Shown here piece after piece: positions 28,311 to 36,611 of a stretch of 64,000 nucleotides of DNA. The notes under the pieces were generated by a model. It worked only from the letters and a program-made list of their open reading frames with translations. It was not told the origin of the DNA and did not search any database. Each line of letters begins with the position of its first letter. Position 1 is the stretch's first letter. Location: the NCBI GenBank assembly GCA_017557505.1, contig JAFYYP010000026.1, positions 113,948 through 177,947 of the forward strand, written 5' to 3'. The stretch comes from Bacillota bacterium (GTDB lineage Bacteria > Bacillota > Clostridia > Peptostreptococcales > Anaerovoracaceae). The position numbers and the translations under genes are program-made.

Positions 28311-29579
28311 ATGAGCTATTTCAGCCAGTTCCGCGGTCTTCCGCGGCAGGTATACATCCTATGCCTCGTCCGCTGGATCACCGGGATGGGCAGCCTGGTC
28401 TTCACATTTTCATCCCTCATCCTGACGGGCATGGTGGGCCTCACCACCGGCCAGGCAGGGATCGTGGCGATGCTGTATTCCGTCTCGAACGTCATCGGCG
28501 CCATCGTCGGCGGCAAGATGGCGGACTTTTACGGCCGCAAGCGCGTCTATCTGTGGTTCACGATCGTAACGTGCGCGTTCTACTGGATCGCGTCGTACTG
28601 CTGCACCACGATCTGGGTCGTGCCTTTGAGCATCGTCTCGTTCTTCTTCGGCGCAGGTTGCTATCCGATCGTGTCGGCCATGGTCGCGGACAGCGCCAAA
28701 GGCCCGAAGAGCCCGGAATGCTTCTCGCTGCTGTACCTGTGCCACAACCTCGGCTTTGCCGTGGGTCCCGCGCTGGGCGGCGCGCTGCTGGCGAACCACT
28801 TGCCCTGGGTGTACCGCATCCAGGCGGGCATGTTCCTGCTCGGCGCCATCATCCTGTTCAAATGCACCGAGGAAGTATACAGAGTGCCGACGAAGGAAGA
28901 GCGCATGGCCGCGAAGGCGAGGAAGAACGCGGAACACTTCTCTTCGGATGAGCCGGAGAGCGAACTGCACGTCGGAACGCTGCAGATGCTGCTGCGCACG
29001 AAGATCCTGCTGATCTTCATCGTCACGCTCGCCATCCTTACGACGGTGTACGCGGCGATCGCGTTCATCCTGCCGCTGCAGTTCAAGGATTCGTTCGGAC
29101 TCGCGGCGGGCGGCACGTACAGCGGCCGCATCTGGACGGTGAACGCCCTGATGGTCGTGTTCGGCACGCCCATCATCATGAAATACACGAAGAGCCACCA
29201 CCAGTTCAACTGCATGGCGCTCGGCGCGCTGCTGTACTGCATCGGTTTCGGCGCCTACGGCTACATCAAGGCGCTGCCGCTGTACTTCGTATCCGTCGTC
29301 ATCTGGTCCATCGGCGAGATCCTCATCTCGACCGGTGCCGGCGTGTTCATCGCAGAGCACAGCCCGGCCAGCCACGTGGCACGGTTCCAGAGCCAGTACG
29401 ACATGGCCCGCTCGGTGGGAAGAGGCGTCGGCCCGCTGCTGTTCGGCCAGCTGCTGATGGCATTGAATTACCGTCAGGTCTGGACGATCAATGCGCTGGC
29501 GTGTATCGCGCTCGGCGCGTTCTGCTGGGCCGTGTACAAAAAAGAAATGTCCAAAAAAGCAAAGGGAGAGTCGGTCTGA
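28311..29579 (+). CDS. MFS transporter (first of a tandem pair)
   Basis: A 422-residue major facilitator protein with about 12 hydrophobic segments and the loop 2-3 motif GGKMADFYGRKR. The central cytoplasmic loop (residues about 185-225) is charged. It is clearly homologous to the next gene: both begin with a short hydrophilic leader and QVYILCLVR, and both share SPASHVARFQS or SPATHVARFQS near the C-terminal end. The substrate is unknown; location after the 5-oxoprolinase genes makes pyroglutamate, a peptide or an organic acid possible but unproved. Confidence 0.88.
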   Translation: MSYFSQFRGLPRQVYILCLVRWITGMGSLVFTFSSLILTGMVGLTTGQAGIVAMLYSVSNVIGAIVGGKMADFYGRKRVYLWFTIVTCAFYWIASYCCTTIWVVPLSIVSFFFGAGCYPIVSAMVADSAKGPKSPECFSLLYLCHNLGFAVGPALGGALLANHLPWVYRIQAGMFLLGAIILFKCTEEVYRVPTKEERMAAKARKNAEHFSSDEPESELHVGTLQMLLRTKILLIFIVTLAILTTVYAAIAFILPLQFKDSFGLAAGGTYSGRIWTVNALMVVFGTPIIMKYTKSHHQFNCMALGALLYCIGFGAYGYIKALPLYFVSVVIWSIGEILISTGAGVFIAEHSPASHVARFQSQYDMARSVGRGVGPLLFGQLLMALNYRQVWTINALACIALGAFCWAVYKKEMSKKAKGESV

Positions 29580-29580
29580 C

Positions 29581-30804
29581 TTGCACTATCTCGATAATTT
29601 TGCCGGTTTAGGCAAACAAGTCTACATTTTATGCCTCGTGCGCGTGCTCGGGGCGATCAGTTTCATGGCGTCGTTCATGACCCCGCTCCTGTTCCAGGAC
29701 GTGCTGGGCATGAGCTCGCTGGAATCGGGCTTCTACATCAGCGTCAGTTACGCGGCCTGCATCGTGGGCACCATCATCGGCGGCCACATCGCGGACCGCA
29801 TGAGCCGCAGAAAAGTGGCGATGGGCATCATGCTCATCGTCGGCATCACCCAGCTATGGTCGGTGTTCGTCTGCCGCAGCCGCATGGTGATCCTGCCGGT
29901 CGTCATCGGTTTCGGCGCAGGCTACGGCCTGTTCCCGGTCATCTCGGCGATGGTCGCGGACGTGTGCAAGCCCGAAAAGAGCACCGAAAGTTTCTCGCTG
30001 ATGTACCTCGTACAGAACATCGGCTTCGCGGTCGGCCCCGCGGTGGGAGGGCTGCTGTTCTACCACCATCTGGAGGGCATGTTCTGGCTCGGCACCGCCG
30101 TGTGTGCAGCGACGGTGCTCGTGCTGGCGTTCTTCACCGAAGACCACTATGACCCGGCGCAGAGCGCCGCAGCGGGCCTGCGGCAGGGGGGCAAGAAGGA
30201 GAACACGCTCAAGCTGCTGTTCGAGCGCAGACCTCTGTTCATCTTCATCTGCGCCATGCTCGTCATAAGCATGTGCTATCAGATGCTGAACTTCGATCTG
30301 CCGCTGCAGCTTTCGAACCTGTTCGGTCCGCAGGACGGCAGCCGCTACTCCGGCCTGATCTGGACGGTGAACGGCGCGGTCGTCATCCTGCTGACCCCTC
30401 TCATCGTCAGCTTCACGAAGAAGCAGCACCAGTTCCGCAACATGAGCATCGCGCTCGTGTTCTACGCGATCGGCTTCGTGCTGAACGGGTCATCGAAGAG
30501 CGTCGCGCTGTTCTACGTCGCAACAGCCATCTGGACGATAGGCGAGATCATGATCAATACGGGTTCTGCCGCGTTCATCGCGGCGAACTCGCCCGCGACC
30601 CACGTCGCGCGTTTTCAGTCGGCGCTGGAGACCTGCATCGCGGCAGGCAAGACCGTCAGCCCGACGCTGTACGGCGCCATGCTCGGCGTGCTCTCTTTCC
30701 GCAGCTGCTGGCTGCTGAACGCCTGCGTGTGCCTCGCCGTTTCCGCATTCTTAGTTGCTATGTACCGCCGCTATGCGGCTCCCCAAGGAGGGTCCCATGA
30801 GTAA
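29581..30804 (+). CDS. MFS transporter (second of a tandem pair)
   Basis: A 407-residue major facilitator protein, paralogue of the preceding one. The start is read as TTG at 29581, one base after the upstream stop: this aligns the N-terminus with the first copy (LGKQVYILCLVR) and has GGGAGAG upstream, while a longer frame starting at 29491 lies inside the first gene. The motif GGHIADRMSRRK marks the loop between segments 2 and 3. The two proteins differ in many positions, so the duplication is old and they may transport different compounds or work as a heterodimer. The end overlaps thyA by 8 bases. Confidence 0.87.
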   Translation: MHYLDNFAGLGKQVYILCLVRVLGAISFMASFMTPLLFQDVLGMSSLESGFYISVSYAACIVGTIIGGHIADRMSRRKVAMGIMLIVGITQLWSVFVCRSRMVILPVVIGFGAGYGLFPVISAMVADVCKPEKSTESFSLMYLVQNIGFAVGPAVGGLLFYHHLEGMFWLGTAVCAATVLVLAFFTEDHYDPAQSAAAGLRQGGKKENTLKLLFERRPLFIFICAMLVISMCYQMLNFDLPLQLSNLFGPQDGSRYSGLIWTVNGAVVILLTPLIVSFTKKQHQFRNMSIALVFYAIGFVLNGSSKSVALFYVATAIWTIGEIMINTGSAAFIAANSPATHVARFQSALETCIAAGKTVSPTLYGAMLGVLSFRSCWLLNACVCLAVSAFLVAMYRRYAAPQGGSHE

Positions 30805-31630
30805 AGCAGATACCATTTTCGTGAACATGTGCCGCAATATCCTGGACAACGGCTTTTCCACCGAAGGCCAGACCGTGCGCGCCAAGTGGGCGGACGACGG
30901 CGCTCCGGCCCACACCCGCAAGATCTTCGGCGTCTGCAACCGCTACGATCTGCAGGAGGAATTCCCCGCGCTGACGCTGCGGCCGACGCCCATGAAGAAC
31001 GCCATCGACGAGATCTTATGGATCTGGCAGAAGAAGTCGAACAAGGTGAGTGAGCTGCACAGCCACATCTGGGACGCCTGGGCGGGCGAAGACGGCACGA
31101 TCGGCAAAGCCTACGGCTATCAGCTCGGCGTGAAGTACAAGTTCGCGCAGGGCGTGATGGACCAGGTCGACAACGTGCTGTGGCAGCTGAAGAACGCGCC
31201 GTATTCCCGCCGCATCATGACGAACATCTATAACTTTGCGGATCTGTCCGAGATGGGGCTGGAGCCGTGCGCGTATTCCATGACGTTCAACGTGACCGGC
31301 AACAAGCTGAATGCGATCTTAAACCAGCGTTCGCAGGACGTGCTCGTCGCGAACAACTGGAACGTCGCGCAGTACGCGGTGCTCGTGCACATGTTCGCGC
31401 AGGTGAGCGGACTCGTTCCCGGCGAACTCGTGCATATGATCTCCGACGCGCACATCTACGACAGGCACGAACCCCTCGTGCGCGAGCTGATCGAGCGGCC
31501 ACAGTATCCGGCGCCGAAGTTCAGGCTGAATCCTGACGTGAAGAATTTCTACGACTTTACGCTGGATGATTTCGTGATCGAGGATTATCAGGCGGGACCG
31601 CAGATCAAGAAGATCCCCGTGGCGGTGTAG
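30797..31630 (+). CDS. thyA: Thymidylate synthase, divergent clostridial type
   Basis: A 277-residue ThyA-family protein that makes dTMP from dUMP with methylene-tetrahydrofolate. The catalytic cysteine is C158 in LEPCAYSM, followed by the NQRSQD phosphate-binding stretch and the SDAHIYDRH motif. These motifs depart from the usual forms (for example GDAHIY-NH), yet I recognise the same variant from other clostridia. ATG at 30797 has AAGGAGG upstream. A folA gene two genes on would recycle the dihydrofolate that ThyA releases. Confidence 0.9.
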   Translation: MSKADTIFVNMCRNILDNGFSTEGQTVRAKWADDGAPAHTRKIFGVCNRYDLQEEFPALTLRPTPMKNAIDEILWIWQKKSNKVSELHSHIWDAWAGEDGTIGKAYGYQLGVKYKFAQGVMDQVDNVLWQLKNAPYSRRIMTNIYNFADLSEMGLEPCAYSMTFNVTGNKLNAILNQRSQDVLVANNWNVAQYAVLVHMFAQVSGLVPGELVHMISDAHIYDRHEPLVRELIERPQYPAPKFRLNPDVKNFYDFTLDDFVIEDYQAGPQIKKIPVAV

Positions 31631-31633
31631 GAA

Positions 31634-32611
31634 ATGAGCAAGAGAGACAACCCCAGACTGTGGGAAAAAGTGAATAAGGACAGCAAGAACAAGCGCAGCA
31701 ACCATTCGATCGGGCGCGACGGCAGGCTGCAGAAAGACAGCAGCGCGAAGCCTTCGCGCACTTCCGGCATGCGCAAGGCGGGCACGACCCGCAGCCAGGG
31801 ACAGCAGGGCAGAACGTCTCGCGCGGCTGCGGAGCGCGGCGCAAACCGCCTTCCCGCGCCTGATTTCGAGCTGAATCCGAACCTGATCATCGGCCGCAAC
31901 CCCGTGACCGAGGCCATCAAGTCCGGCCGCAGCATCGACAAGATCCTGATGCAGAAAGACGCGGAAGGATCCGCGAAGAAGATCGCCTCCATGGCGCGCG
32001 AGAACGGTCTTGTCCTGCAGTACGTCGACAAGATCGCGCTGGACAAGCTGTGCCCCGGACGTCCTCATCAGGGCGTCGCGGCGTACGTTGCTGCCAAGGA
32101 GTATGCAGATCTGGACGATATCTTCGCCGCAGCGGAGGAAAAGGGTGAAGACCCGCTCATCGTCCTGCTGGACGGCCTGGAAGATCCGCATAACCTCGGC
32201 GCAGTGCTGAGAAGCTGCGACGGCGCAGGCGCGCACGGCGTGGTCATTCCTTCGAGAAGGGCCGTCGGCCTGACCGAGACCGTGGCGAAAGCCAGCGCGG
32301 GCGCCATCGAATACGTGCCCGTCGTCAAGGTGACCAATCTGGGTCAGTGCGTCGATAAGCTCAAAGACAGAGGCGTTTGGATCGCGGCTGTGGACATGGA
32401 CGGCGAGAACTATTCCGACGCAAAACTCACCGGACCGCTGGCGCTGGTCATCGGAGGCGAAGGCCAGGGCGTGTCGCAGACGATACGCAATAAGGCGGAC
32501 TACATCGTATCCATCCCGATGAAGGGCAAGGTGAACTCGCTGAACGCGTCCAACGCGGCGGCCATCCTGCTGTACGAAGTGGACCGCCAGAGAAGGCTGG
32601 AAAAGGAGTAG
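31634..32611 (+). CDS. rlmB: RlmB-type 23S rRNA 2'-O-methyltransferase (SpoU family)
   Basis: A 325-residue protein with a basic, probably disordered N-terminal extension of about 75 residues rich in Lys, Arg, Ser and Gly, then the RNA-binding substrate domain (IIGRNPVTEAIKSGRSI) and the SPOUT knot (LLDGLEDPHNLGAVLRSCDGAG, VIPSRRAVGLTETVAKASAGA, VIGGEGQGVS, IPMKGKVNSLNASNA). It would methylate a ribose in 23S rRNA. The order with sigH downstream is conserved, though yacP, usually next, is replaced here by folA. Confidence 0.92.
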   Translation: MSKRDNPRLWEKVNKDSKNKRSNHSIGRDGRLQKDSSAKPSRTSGMRKAGTTRSQGQQGRTSRAAAERGANRLPAPDFELNPNLIIGRNPVTEAIKSGRSIDKILMQKDAEGSAKKIASMARENGLVLQYVDKIALDKLCPGRPHQGVAAYVAAKEYADLDDIFAAAEEKGEDPLIVLLDGLEDPHNLGAVLRSCDGAGAHGVVIPSRRAVGLTETVAKASAGAIEYVPVVKVTNLGQCVDKLKDRGVWIAAVDMDGENYSDAKLTGPLALVIGGEGQGVSQTIRNKADYIVSIPMKGKVNSLNASNAAAILLYEVDRQRRLEKE

Positions 32612-32614
32612 GAC

Positions 32615-33139
32615 ATGAAGGCGATCGCGGTCGTGGATAAAAATTTGGCGATCGGCAAAGACGGAGATCTTCTGTTCCGTCTGCCTTCGGACCTGGCGCA
32701 TTTCAAGGCCGAAACGCTCGGCGGCATCGTGATCATGGGCCGCAAGACCCTCGAGTCCATGCCGGGCGGAAGACCCTTGCCCGGGCGTCACACGCTCGTG
32801 CTCAGCAAATCGATGGAGCCGGGCCTGTGGATTCGCGAAAAGAAGGGTAAGAAATGGCTTTTCGGCGTCTTTGCAGACGTGCCGGCGCTGCTGGATTTCC
32901 TGGATCTAAGGGAAGACGACGATCGCACCATCGCAGTGTGCGGCGGCGAGCAGGTCTACCGGCAGCTGCTGCCGTACTGCAGCGAACTGGTGCTGACAGA
33001 AGTGGACGCGGAAGCGGAAGAGGCGGACGCGCATTTCCCGGAGTTCCGGAAAGCCGGGGATTGGCGGGTCACGAGCGAGAGCGAACCTGTAACGGAGAAC
33101 GGACTGACGTATCGCATCCGCCGGTACGCGAGAAAATAG
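32615..33139 (+). CDS. folA: Dihydrofolate reductase
   Basis: A 174-residue DHFR. AVVDKNLAIGKDGDLLFRLPSD at the N-terminus (given in part), the active-site acidic residue in LPSDLAHFK, IMGRKTLESMPGG and CGGEQVYRQLLP are typical. There is a small insertion around KKGKKWLFGVFADV. It starts 3 bases after rlmB and supports thymidylate synthesis by the ThyA encoded just upstream. Confidence 0.93.
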   Translation: MKAIAVVDKNLAIGKDGDLLFRLPSDLAHFKAETLGGIVIMGRKTLESMPGGRPLPGRHTLVLSKSMEPGLWIREKKGKKWLFGVFADVPALLDFLDLREDDDRTIAVCGGEQVYRQLLPYCSELVLTEVDAEAEEADAHFPEFRKAGDWRVTSESEPVTENGLTYRIRRYARK

Positions 33140-33146
33140 AGGGATA

Positions 33147-33719
33147 ATGGGCAAGTACGAGAAGATGACGGATATCGATCTGGCTGCGCTGGCCGCGGGC
33201 GGGAACGCCGACGCGACCGACGTTTTGCTTGCCCGTCACAAGGACGCGGTGCGCGACATCGCCCGCAAGTTCTTCATGCTGGGCGGCGACCAGGACGACA
33301 TCATCCAGGAGGGCATGATCGGTCTGTTCAAGGCCGTGCAGACGTTCGACCCCGAAGGCGGCGCGTCGTTTAAGACCTACCGCAACATCTGCGTGCGCAA
33401 CCAGATCCTGAACGCGATCGAGGCTGCGACGGCCAAGAAGCACGTGCCTCTCAACAGCTCCGAATCGCTGGACGCTCTGGCAGGCGCGGCCGACCACCTC
33501 GCTTCCGACCCCGAGGAACAGGCGGTCTTCAAAGAGGCAATGGCTCTCATCCTGTCCGATGAGGGCAAACTGCTCTCCCCGCTGGAAAAACAGGTCGCGC
33601 GCATGCTGGCGGACGGCAAGAATTACCGTGAGATCGCGGCTGCTATGGACCGCTCCCCGAAGTCCGTGGACAACACCATCCAGCGCATCCGCAGAAAGCT
33701 GAAAGACTTCTTCAATTAG
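33147..33719 (+). CDS. sigH: SigH-like RNA polymerase sigma factor
   Basis: A 190-residue sigma-70 family factor of the SigH type. Region 2 holds DQDDIIQEGMIGLFKAVQTFDPE and a region 2.4-like FKTYRNICVRNQILNAI; the stretch KKHVPLNSSESLD after region 2 is characteristic of SigH. Region 4 is at the C-terminus (NYREIAAAMDRSPKSVDNTIQRIRRKL). In Firmicutes SigH controls stationary-phase and sporulation genes; whether this organism sporulates cannot be told from the window. Position before tRNA and rpmG agrees with the classical order. Confidence 0.9.
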   Translation: MGKYEKMTDIDLAALAAGGNADATDVLLARHKDAVRDIARKFFMLGGDQDDIIQEGMIGLFKAVQTFDPEGGASFKTYRNICVRNQILNAIEAATAKKHVPLNSSESLDALAGAADHLASDPEEQAVFKEAMALILSDEGKLLSPLEKQVARMLADGKNYREIAAAMDRSPKSVDNTIQRIRRKLKDFFN

Positions 33720-33731
33720 CGTTGATTTTCC

Positions 33732-33761
33732 TTGACAAGCCCGCAGAGCAGGTTTTATAAT
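33732..33761 (+). promoter_or_regulatory. Consensus sigma-A promoter of the tRNA-Thr gene
   Basis: A perfect -35 TTGACA (33732-33737) and a perfect -10 TATAAT (33756-33761) are separated by 18 bases. Transcription would start about 14 bases before the tRNA. Confidence 0.92.
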
Positions 33762-33783
33762 AATCAAGTCGCAAGCACGGCGT

Positions 33784-33859
<76 letters not shown>

Positions 33860-33893
33860 AAAACTCCCGAGCAATCGGGAGTTTTGCTTTTTT
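33860..33893 (+). terminator. Terminator of the tRNA-Thr gene
   Basis: An 11-bp perfect stem AAAACTCCCGA/TCGGGAGTTTT with loop GCAA (33871-33874) begins right after the CCA end and is followed by GC and six T residues. Confidence 0.93.
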
Positions 33894-33950
33894 GTCATTT
33901 AATGGTACAATTGACAGGTAGATATTCCGCACCCTCCGGAGTGGTCACGC

Positions 33951-34850
33951 ATGAATAAAGACAAGCTCAAAAATATCATACTCTCGACGGTCAAACTGTT
34001 CCTCGGGAGCAATATGCTCGTCTATTCGGGGAACGCGACGCTGTTCATCATCACGGCAGCGTTTCCGTTCATGGCGCTGATCATCTCCATCGTCAACGCG
34101 ATGCCCTGGTATTCCCCGTCGGACGTCGTCGAGTTTTTCTTCAAGATCCTGCCCAACCTCGAGCCTTTCCGGGACTTCCTTGTCGGGATCGTCACGAACC
34201 TGAAGAACTCCTCAGGCGGCGTGCTGATCGGCGTCGCGGCAGTGACCACGCTGTGGTCGGCCAGCGGCGGGGTCAACGCGATCCGCGTCGGCCTGACCCA
34301 GCTCGATGGGGGCGAAAAAGGCAAGGTGCAGCACAATATCATCAAGCGGCTCGTCTTTACCCTGATGCTCATCATCTTTATTCCGGCGCTGCTGATCTTC
34401 AGCATGCTCGGCGATTCCGTGCAGAACCTCATCACCGGCATCCTCGAGCGCATCGGCGCAGAAGGGCTGATCCATTTGAATGAAAGCATCGAATCGGTCT
34501 TCCAGGCAGGTACTCTGATCGTTGCGGTCGCGGGTTTCTTCGCGGCGCTGCTGCTCTATGCGTATCTGCCGGCAAAACGCCATACGCTGAAGAGCCGCGT
34601 CCCCGGCACGATCCTCACCGGCGTCGCGTGCTATGTGTTCACGAAGGTGTTCGCATACTTCATTCCGAAATTCTCCGGCTCGTCCAGCTTGTACGGTTCG
34701 CTGGCGTCCCTGTTCCTGATCCTGCTGTGGATCCGCATCATCATGATGATCCTGTTCGCCGGCGGCGCGCTGAACACAGTTCTGGAGGACGAAAAAGCTG
34801 AGCCTGACCCGGTGATCGCCGAACTTGAGGTTTACGAGGAACATGAATAA
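33951..34850 (+). CDS. YihY/BrkB family membrane protein
   Basis: A 299-residue inner-membrane protein with about six hydrophobic segments and the family-type stretches LFIITAAFPFMALIISIVN (given in part), VTTLWSASGGVNAIRVGL and YAYLPAKRHTLKSRVPGTIL. Older databases call the family ribonuclease BN, which is wrong; the function is unknown, possibly transport or envelope maintenance. GGAGTGG lies about 8 bases before the ATG, and TGGTACAAT at 33903-33911 is a possible extended -10. The end overlaps the next gene by 8 bases. Confidence 0.88.
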   Translation: MNKDKLKNIILSTVKLFLGSNMLVYSGNATLFIITAAFPFMALIISIVNAMPWYSPSDVVEFFFKILPNLEPFRDFLVGIVTNLKNSSGGVLIGVAAVTTLWSASGGVNAIRVGLTQLDGGEKGKVQHNIIKRLVFTLMLIIFIPALLIFSMLGDSVQNLITGILERIGAEGLIHLNESIESVFQAGTLIVAVAGFFAALLLYAYLPAKRHTLKSRVPGTILTGVACYVFTKVFAYFIPKFSGSSSLYGSLASLFLILLWIRIIMMILFAGGALNTVLEDEKAEPDPVIAELEVYEEHE

Positions 34851-35460
34851 GACCCGTGTGATCCTCAACGTCGCCATCGCGGCCGTCGTGTTCTTCATGT
34901 GGATCCGCATGTTCTTGAGCGAAGGCGGCGTCCTCGCCGGATCCGGCTTTTCCAGTATGAAGTATTTCACGGTGCTGTCGAATCAGCTTGAAGGCATCGC
35001 ATGTGTCGTGTGGCTGGCGTCGGCGCGCAAAGGCGGCGGCAAGGCTTCCGCAGGCGCGGAAACGTTCAAATACGTGGCCTGCGTAGCCGTCATGGTGACG
35101 TTCTGCGTCGTCGCGCTCTTTCTCGGTCCGATCTACGGATACCGCTTCCTGTATCAGGGCTCGAACCTGTGGTTCCACCTGCTCATCCCGCTGGCCGCGC
35201 TGTTCGAAGCGGTCTTTCTGGCGGGGCTGCGCTACACGAAGCGCGACAACTGCCTCGCGATGCTTCCGGCGCTGTGCTACGGTACGTTCTACCTGATCAA
35301 CGTTCTGGTGAACGGCAAGGGCGAATGGCCGGACACGAACGACTGGTACGGCTTTCTGAACTGGGGCTGGGGCTTCGGATTTCTGATCTTCGCCGGCATC
35401 GCTTTTACGTCGTGGATGCTGGGGCTGATCCTCAGAGAAGGTGCAAGAATAAAAAAATAA
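34843..35460 (+). CDS. Six-segment membrane protein, Pr6Pr-like
   Basis: A 205-residue integral membrane protein with about six hydrophobic segments. FTVLSNQLEGIACVVWLAS near residues 43-61 and the WFHLLIPLAALFE and YGFLNWGWGFGF stretches resemble the Pr6Pr membrane protein family, whose function is unknown. ATG at 34843 overlaps the YihY stop by 8 bases and has GAGGAAC upstream. The two membrane proteins are probably made together. A bidirectional terminator follows. Confidence 0.7.
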   Translation: MNKTRVILNVAIAAVVFFMWIRMFLSEGGVLAGSGFSSMKYFTVLSNQLEGIACVVWLASARKGGGKASAGAETFKYVACVAVMVTFCVVALFLGPIYGYRFLYQGSNLWFHLLIPLAALFEAVFLAGLRYTKRDNCLAMLPALCYGTFYLINVLVNGKGEWPDTNDWYGFLNWGWGFGFLIFAGIAFTSWMLGLILREGARIKK

Positions 35461-35486
35461 CTCCCGGCATGGGTCGGGAGTTTTTC
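35459..35486. terminator. Bidirectional terminator
   Basis: An 8-bp stem AACTCCCG (35459-35466) with CGGGAGTT (35475-35482) has an A-rich left flank and a run of five T on the right, so it can end transcription from both convergent genes. It overlaps the last bases of both genes. Confidence 0.85.
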
Positions 35487-35962
35487 TATTTTTTGACGAT
35501 CTGCCAGGCCTCGATCAGCTTTTCGAGGCTGCAGGCGGCGTTCGCGGGGCTGGTCGAGGGCAGTTTGACCGCCTCGATGCCCAGACGGGGCAGCTGATAT
35601 TTGCAGTAGATCTTGTAAGACTGCGCGCCGTTGCAGAAGATGCGGGTCACCTTGGAATTAGCCAGAATCGCCGACAGGTCGGTCGGCTCGGCATTGCGGA
35701 TGGACGCGTCGGACGATCCCGTGATCTCGCAGGAGGCGATGGAGTCCCACAGAGCCAGGTGATGCGAGAGAATGAGTACCTTCTTCTCCTCGATCGTCTG
35801 CGGCACGGACTCTCCGTACAGCGCGGCAATCACCTTCCAGAAGCGGTTCTGGGGATGGCCGTAGAAGAACATCGCTTCCCGGGATTTGACCGAGGGAAAC
35901 GAGCCGAGAATGAGGGTGTCGGATTCGGGGCCGAAGAGGGGTGGAAACGGATGCTGAATCAT
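35486..35962 (-). CDS. DNA-deoxyinosine glycosylase (uracil-DNA glycosylase superfamily)
   Basis: A 158-residue member of the uracil-DNA glycosylase fold. LILGSFPSVKSREAMFFYGH near the N-terminus is the water-activating motif region of the deoxyinosine/MUG-like branch, PQNRFW follows, and LPSTSPANA is the C-terminal minor-groove loop. It would remove hypoxanthine, and perhaps uracil, from DNA. The ATG overlaps the stop of the acetyltransferase gene upstream by 4 bases, so both are on one message. No membrane or signal segment is present. Confidence 0.88.
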   Translation of the reverse strand: MIQHPFPPLFGPESDTLILGSFPSVKSREAMFFYGHPQNRFWKVIAALYGESVPQTIEEKKVLILSHHLALWDSIASCEITGSSDASIRNAEPTDLSAILANSKVTRIFCNGAQSYKIYCKYQLPRLGIEAVKLPSTSPANAACSLEKLIEAWQIVKK

Positions 35963-36546
35963 AACTTTTCCACCTCCGGATCGTAGGCCGGCTCATCTGT
36001 TCCGTCGCGGTAGATGAGCGTGCCGGGGAAGATCTCCGGCAGGATGTCGTAGCTTTCGACGAACCCTTCCAGATCGAACCCTTCCGCGTTCGACAAGATG
36101 CGGTAGGGGCCGGACTCGTCGCGCATCTCGTAACCGGTGTCGTGGAAGCCGTTCTTTTCGAAAAAGTGCAGCCTGCGCCTGCGTTCTTCGTAATTCTCTG
36201 CTGCTTCGTCCACGGGTTCGATGTCGAGCACGACCGCCCGGTCCGGATAGGCGCGGATCACTTCCTGTACGAGCTGAGATCCGTACCCTTTGTTCCAGGA
36301 ATCGCGGTTGATCGCCGCGAACAGCCCGTAGGCGTAGTTTCCGGGCAGCAGCACGACGCAGAATCCGACGTTTTCTCCTGCGTCACGGTACACGAAAAAG
36401 TCCGCCTTGCCCTGTTCGCAGCAGTCGATCAGCGCTTCGAAGCTGCAGCGCTCGATCTCGGGGAAGGCGTCTTCGTACAGCGCCCTGGCGTAAGCTGCCT
36501 CGGGGCTGTCCTTTTTTACTCTGACGGTTTGCAGACGGGTATCCAT
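35959..36546 (-). CDS. GNAT family N-acetyltransferase
   Basis: A 195-residue acetyltransferase-fold protein. The acetyl-CoA binding region is seen as AINRDSWNKGYGSQLVQEVI, a loose fit to the Q/R-x-x-G-x-G/A loop, followed by the AVVLDIEPVDEAAENYEERRRRLHFFEKNGF strand-helix (given here as a description of residues about 105-135). The substrate is unknown. It precedes the deoxyinosine glycosylase with a 4-base overlap. The two start divergently from the M20 gene across a 65-base control region. Confidence 0.82.
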   Translation of the reverse strand: MDTRLQTVRVKKDSPEAAYARALYEDAFPEIERCSFEALIDCCEQGKADFFVYRDAGENVGFCVVLLPGNYAYGLFAAINRDSWNKGYGSQLVQEVIRAYPDRAVVLDIEPVDEAAENYEERRRRLHFFEKNGFHDTGYEMRDESGPYRILSNAEGFDLEGFVESYDILPEIFPGTLIYRDGTDEPAYDPEVEKL

Positions 36547-36563
36547 ACAGTCATCATAACATG

Positions 36564-36572
36564 TGCTATAAT
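36564..36572 (+). promoter_or_regulatory. Extended -10 promoter TGCTATAAT for the M20 gene
   Basis: TG-C-TATAAT lies 40 bases before the M20 start codon. There is no -35 hexamer, as expected for an extended -10 promoter. Confidence 0.6.
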
Positions 36573-36611
36573 ATTTTTGTCAGAAATCCGTTCATATAAC
36601 AGGAGGATCCT

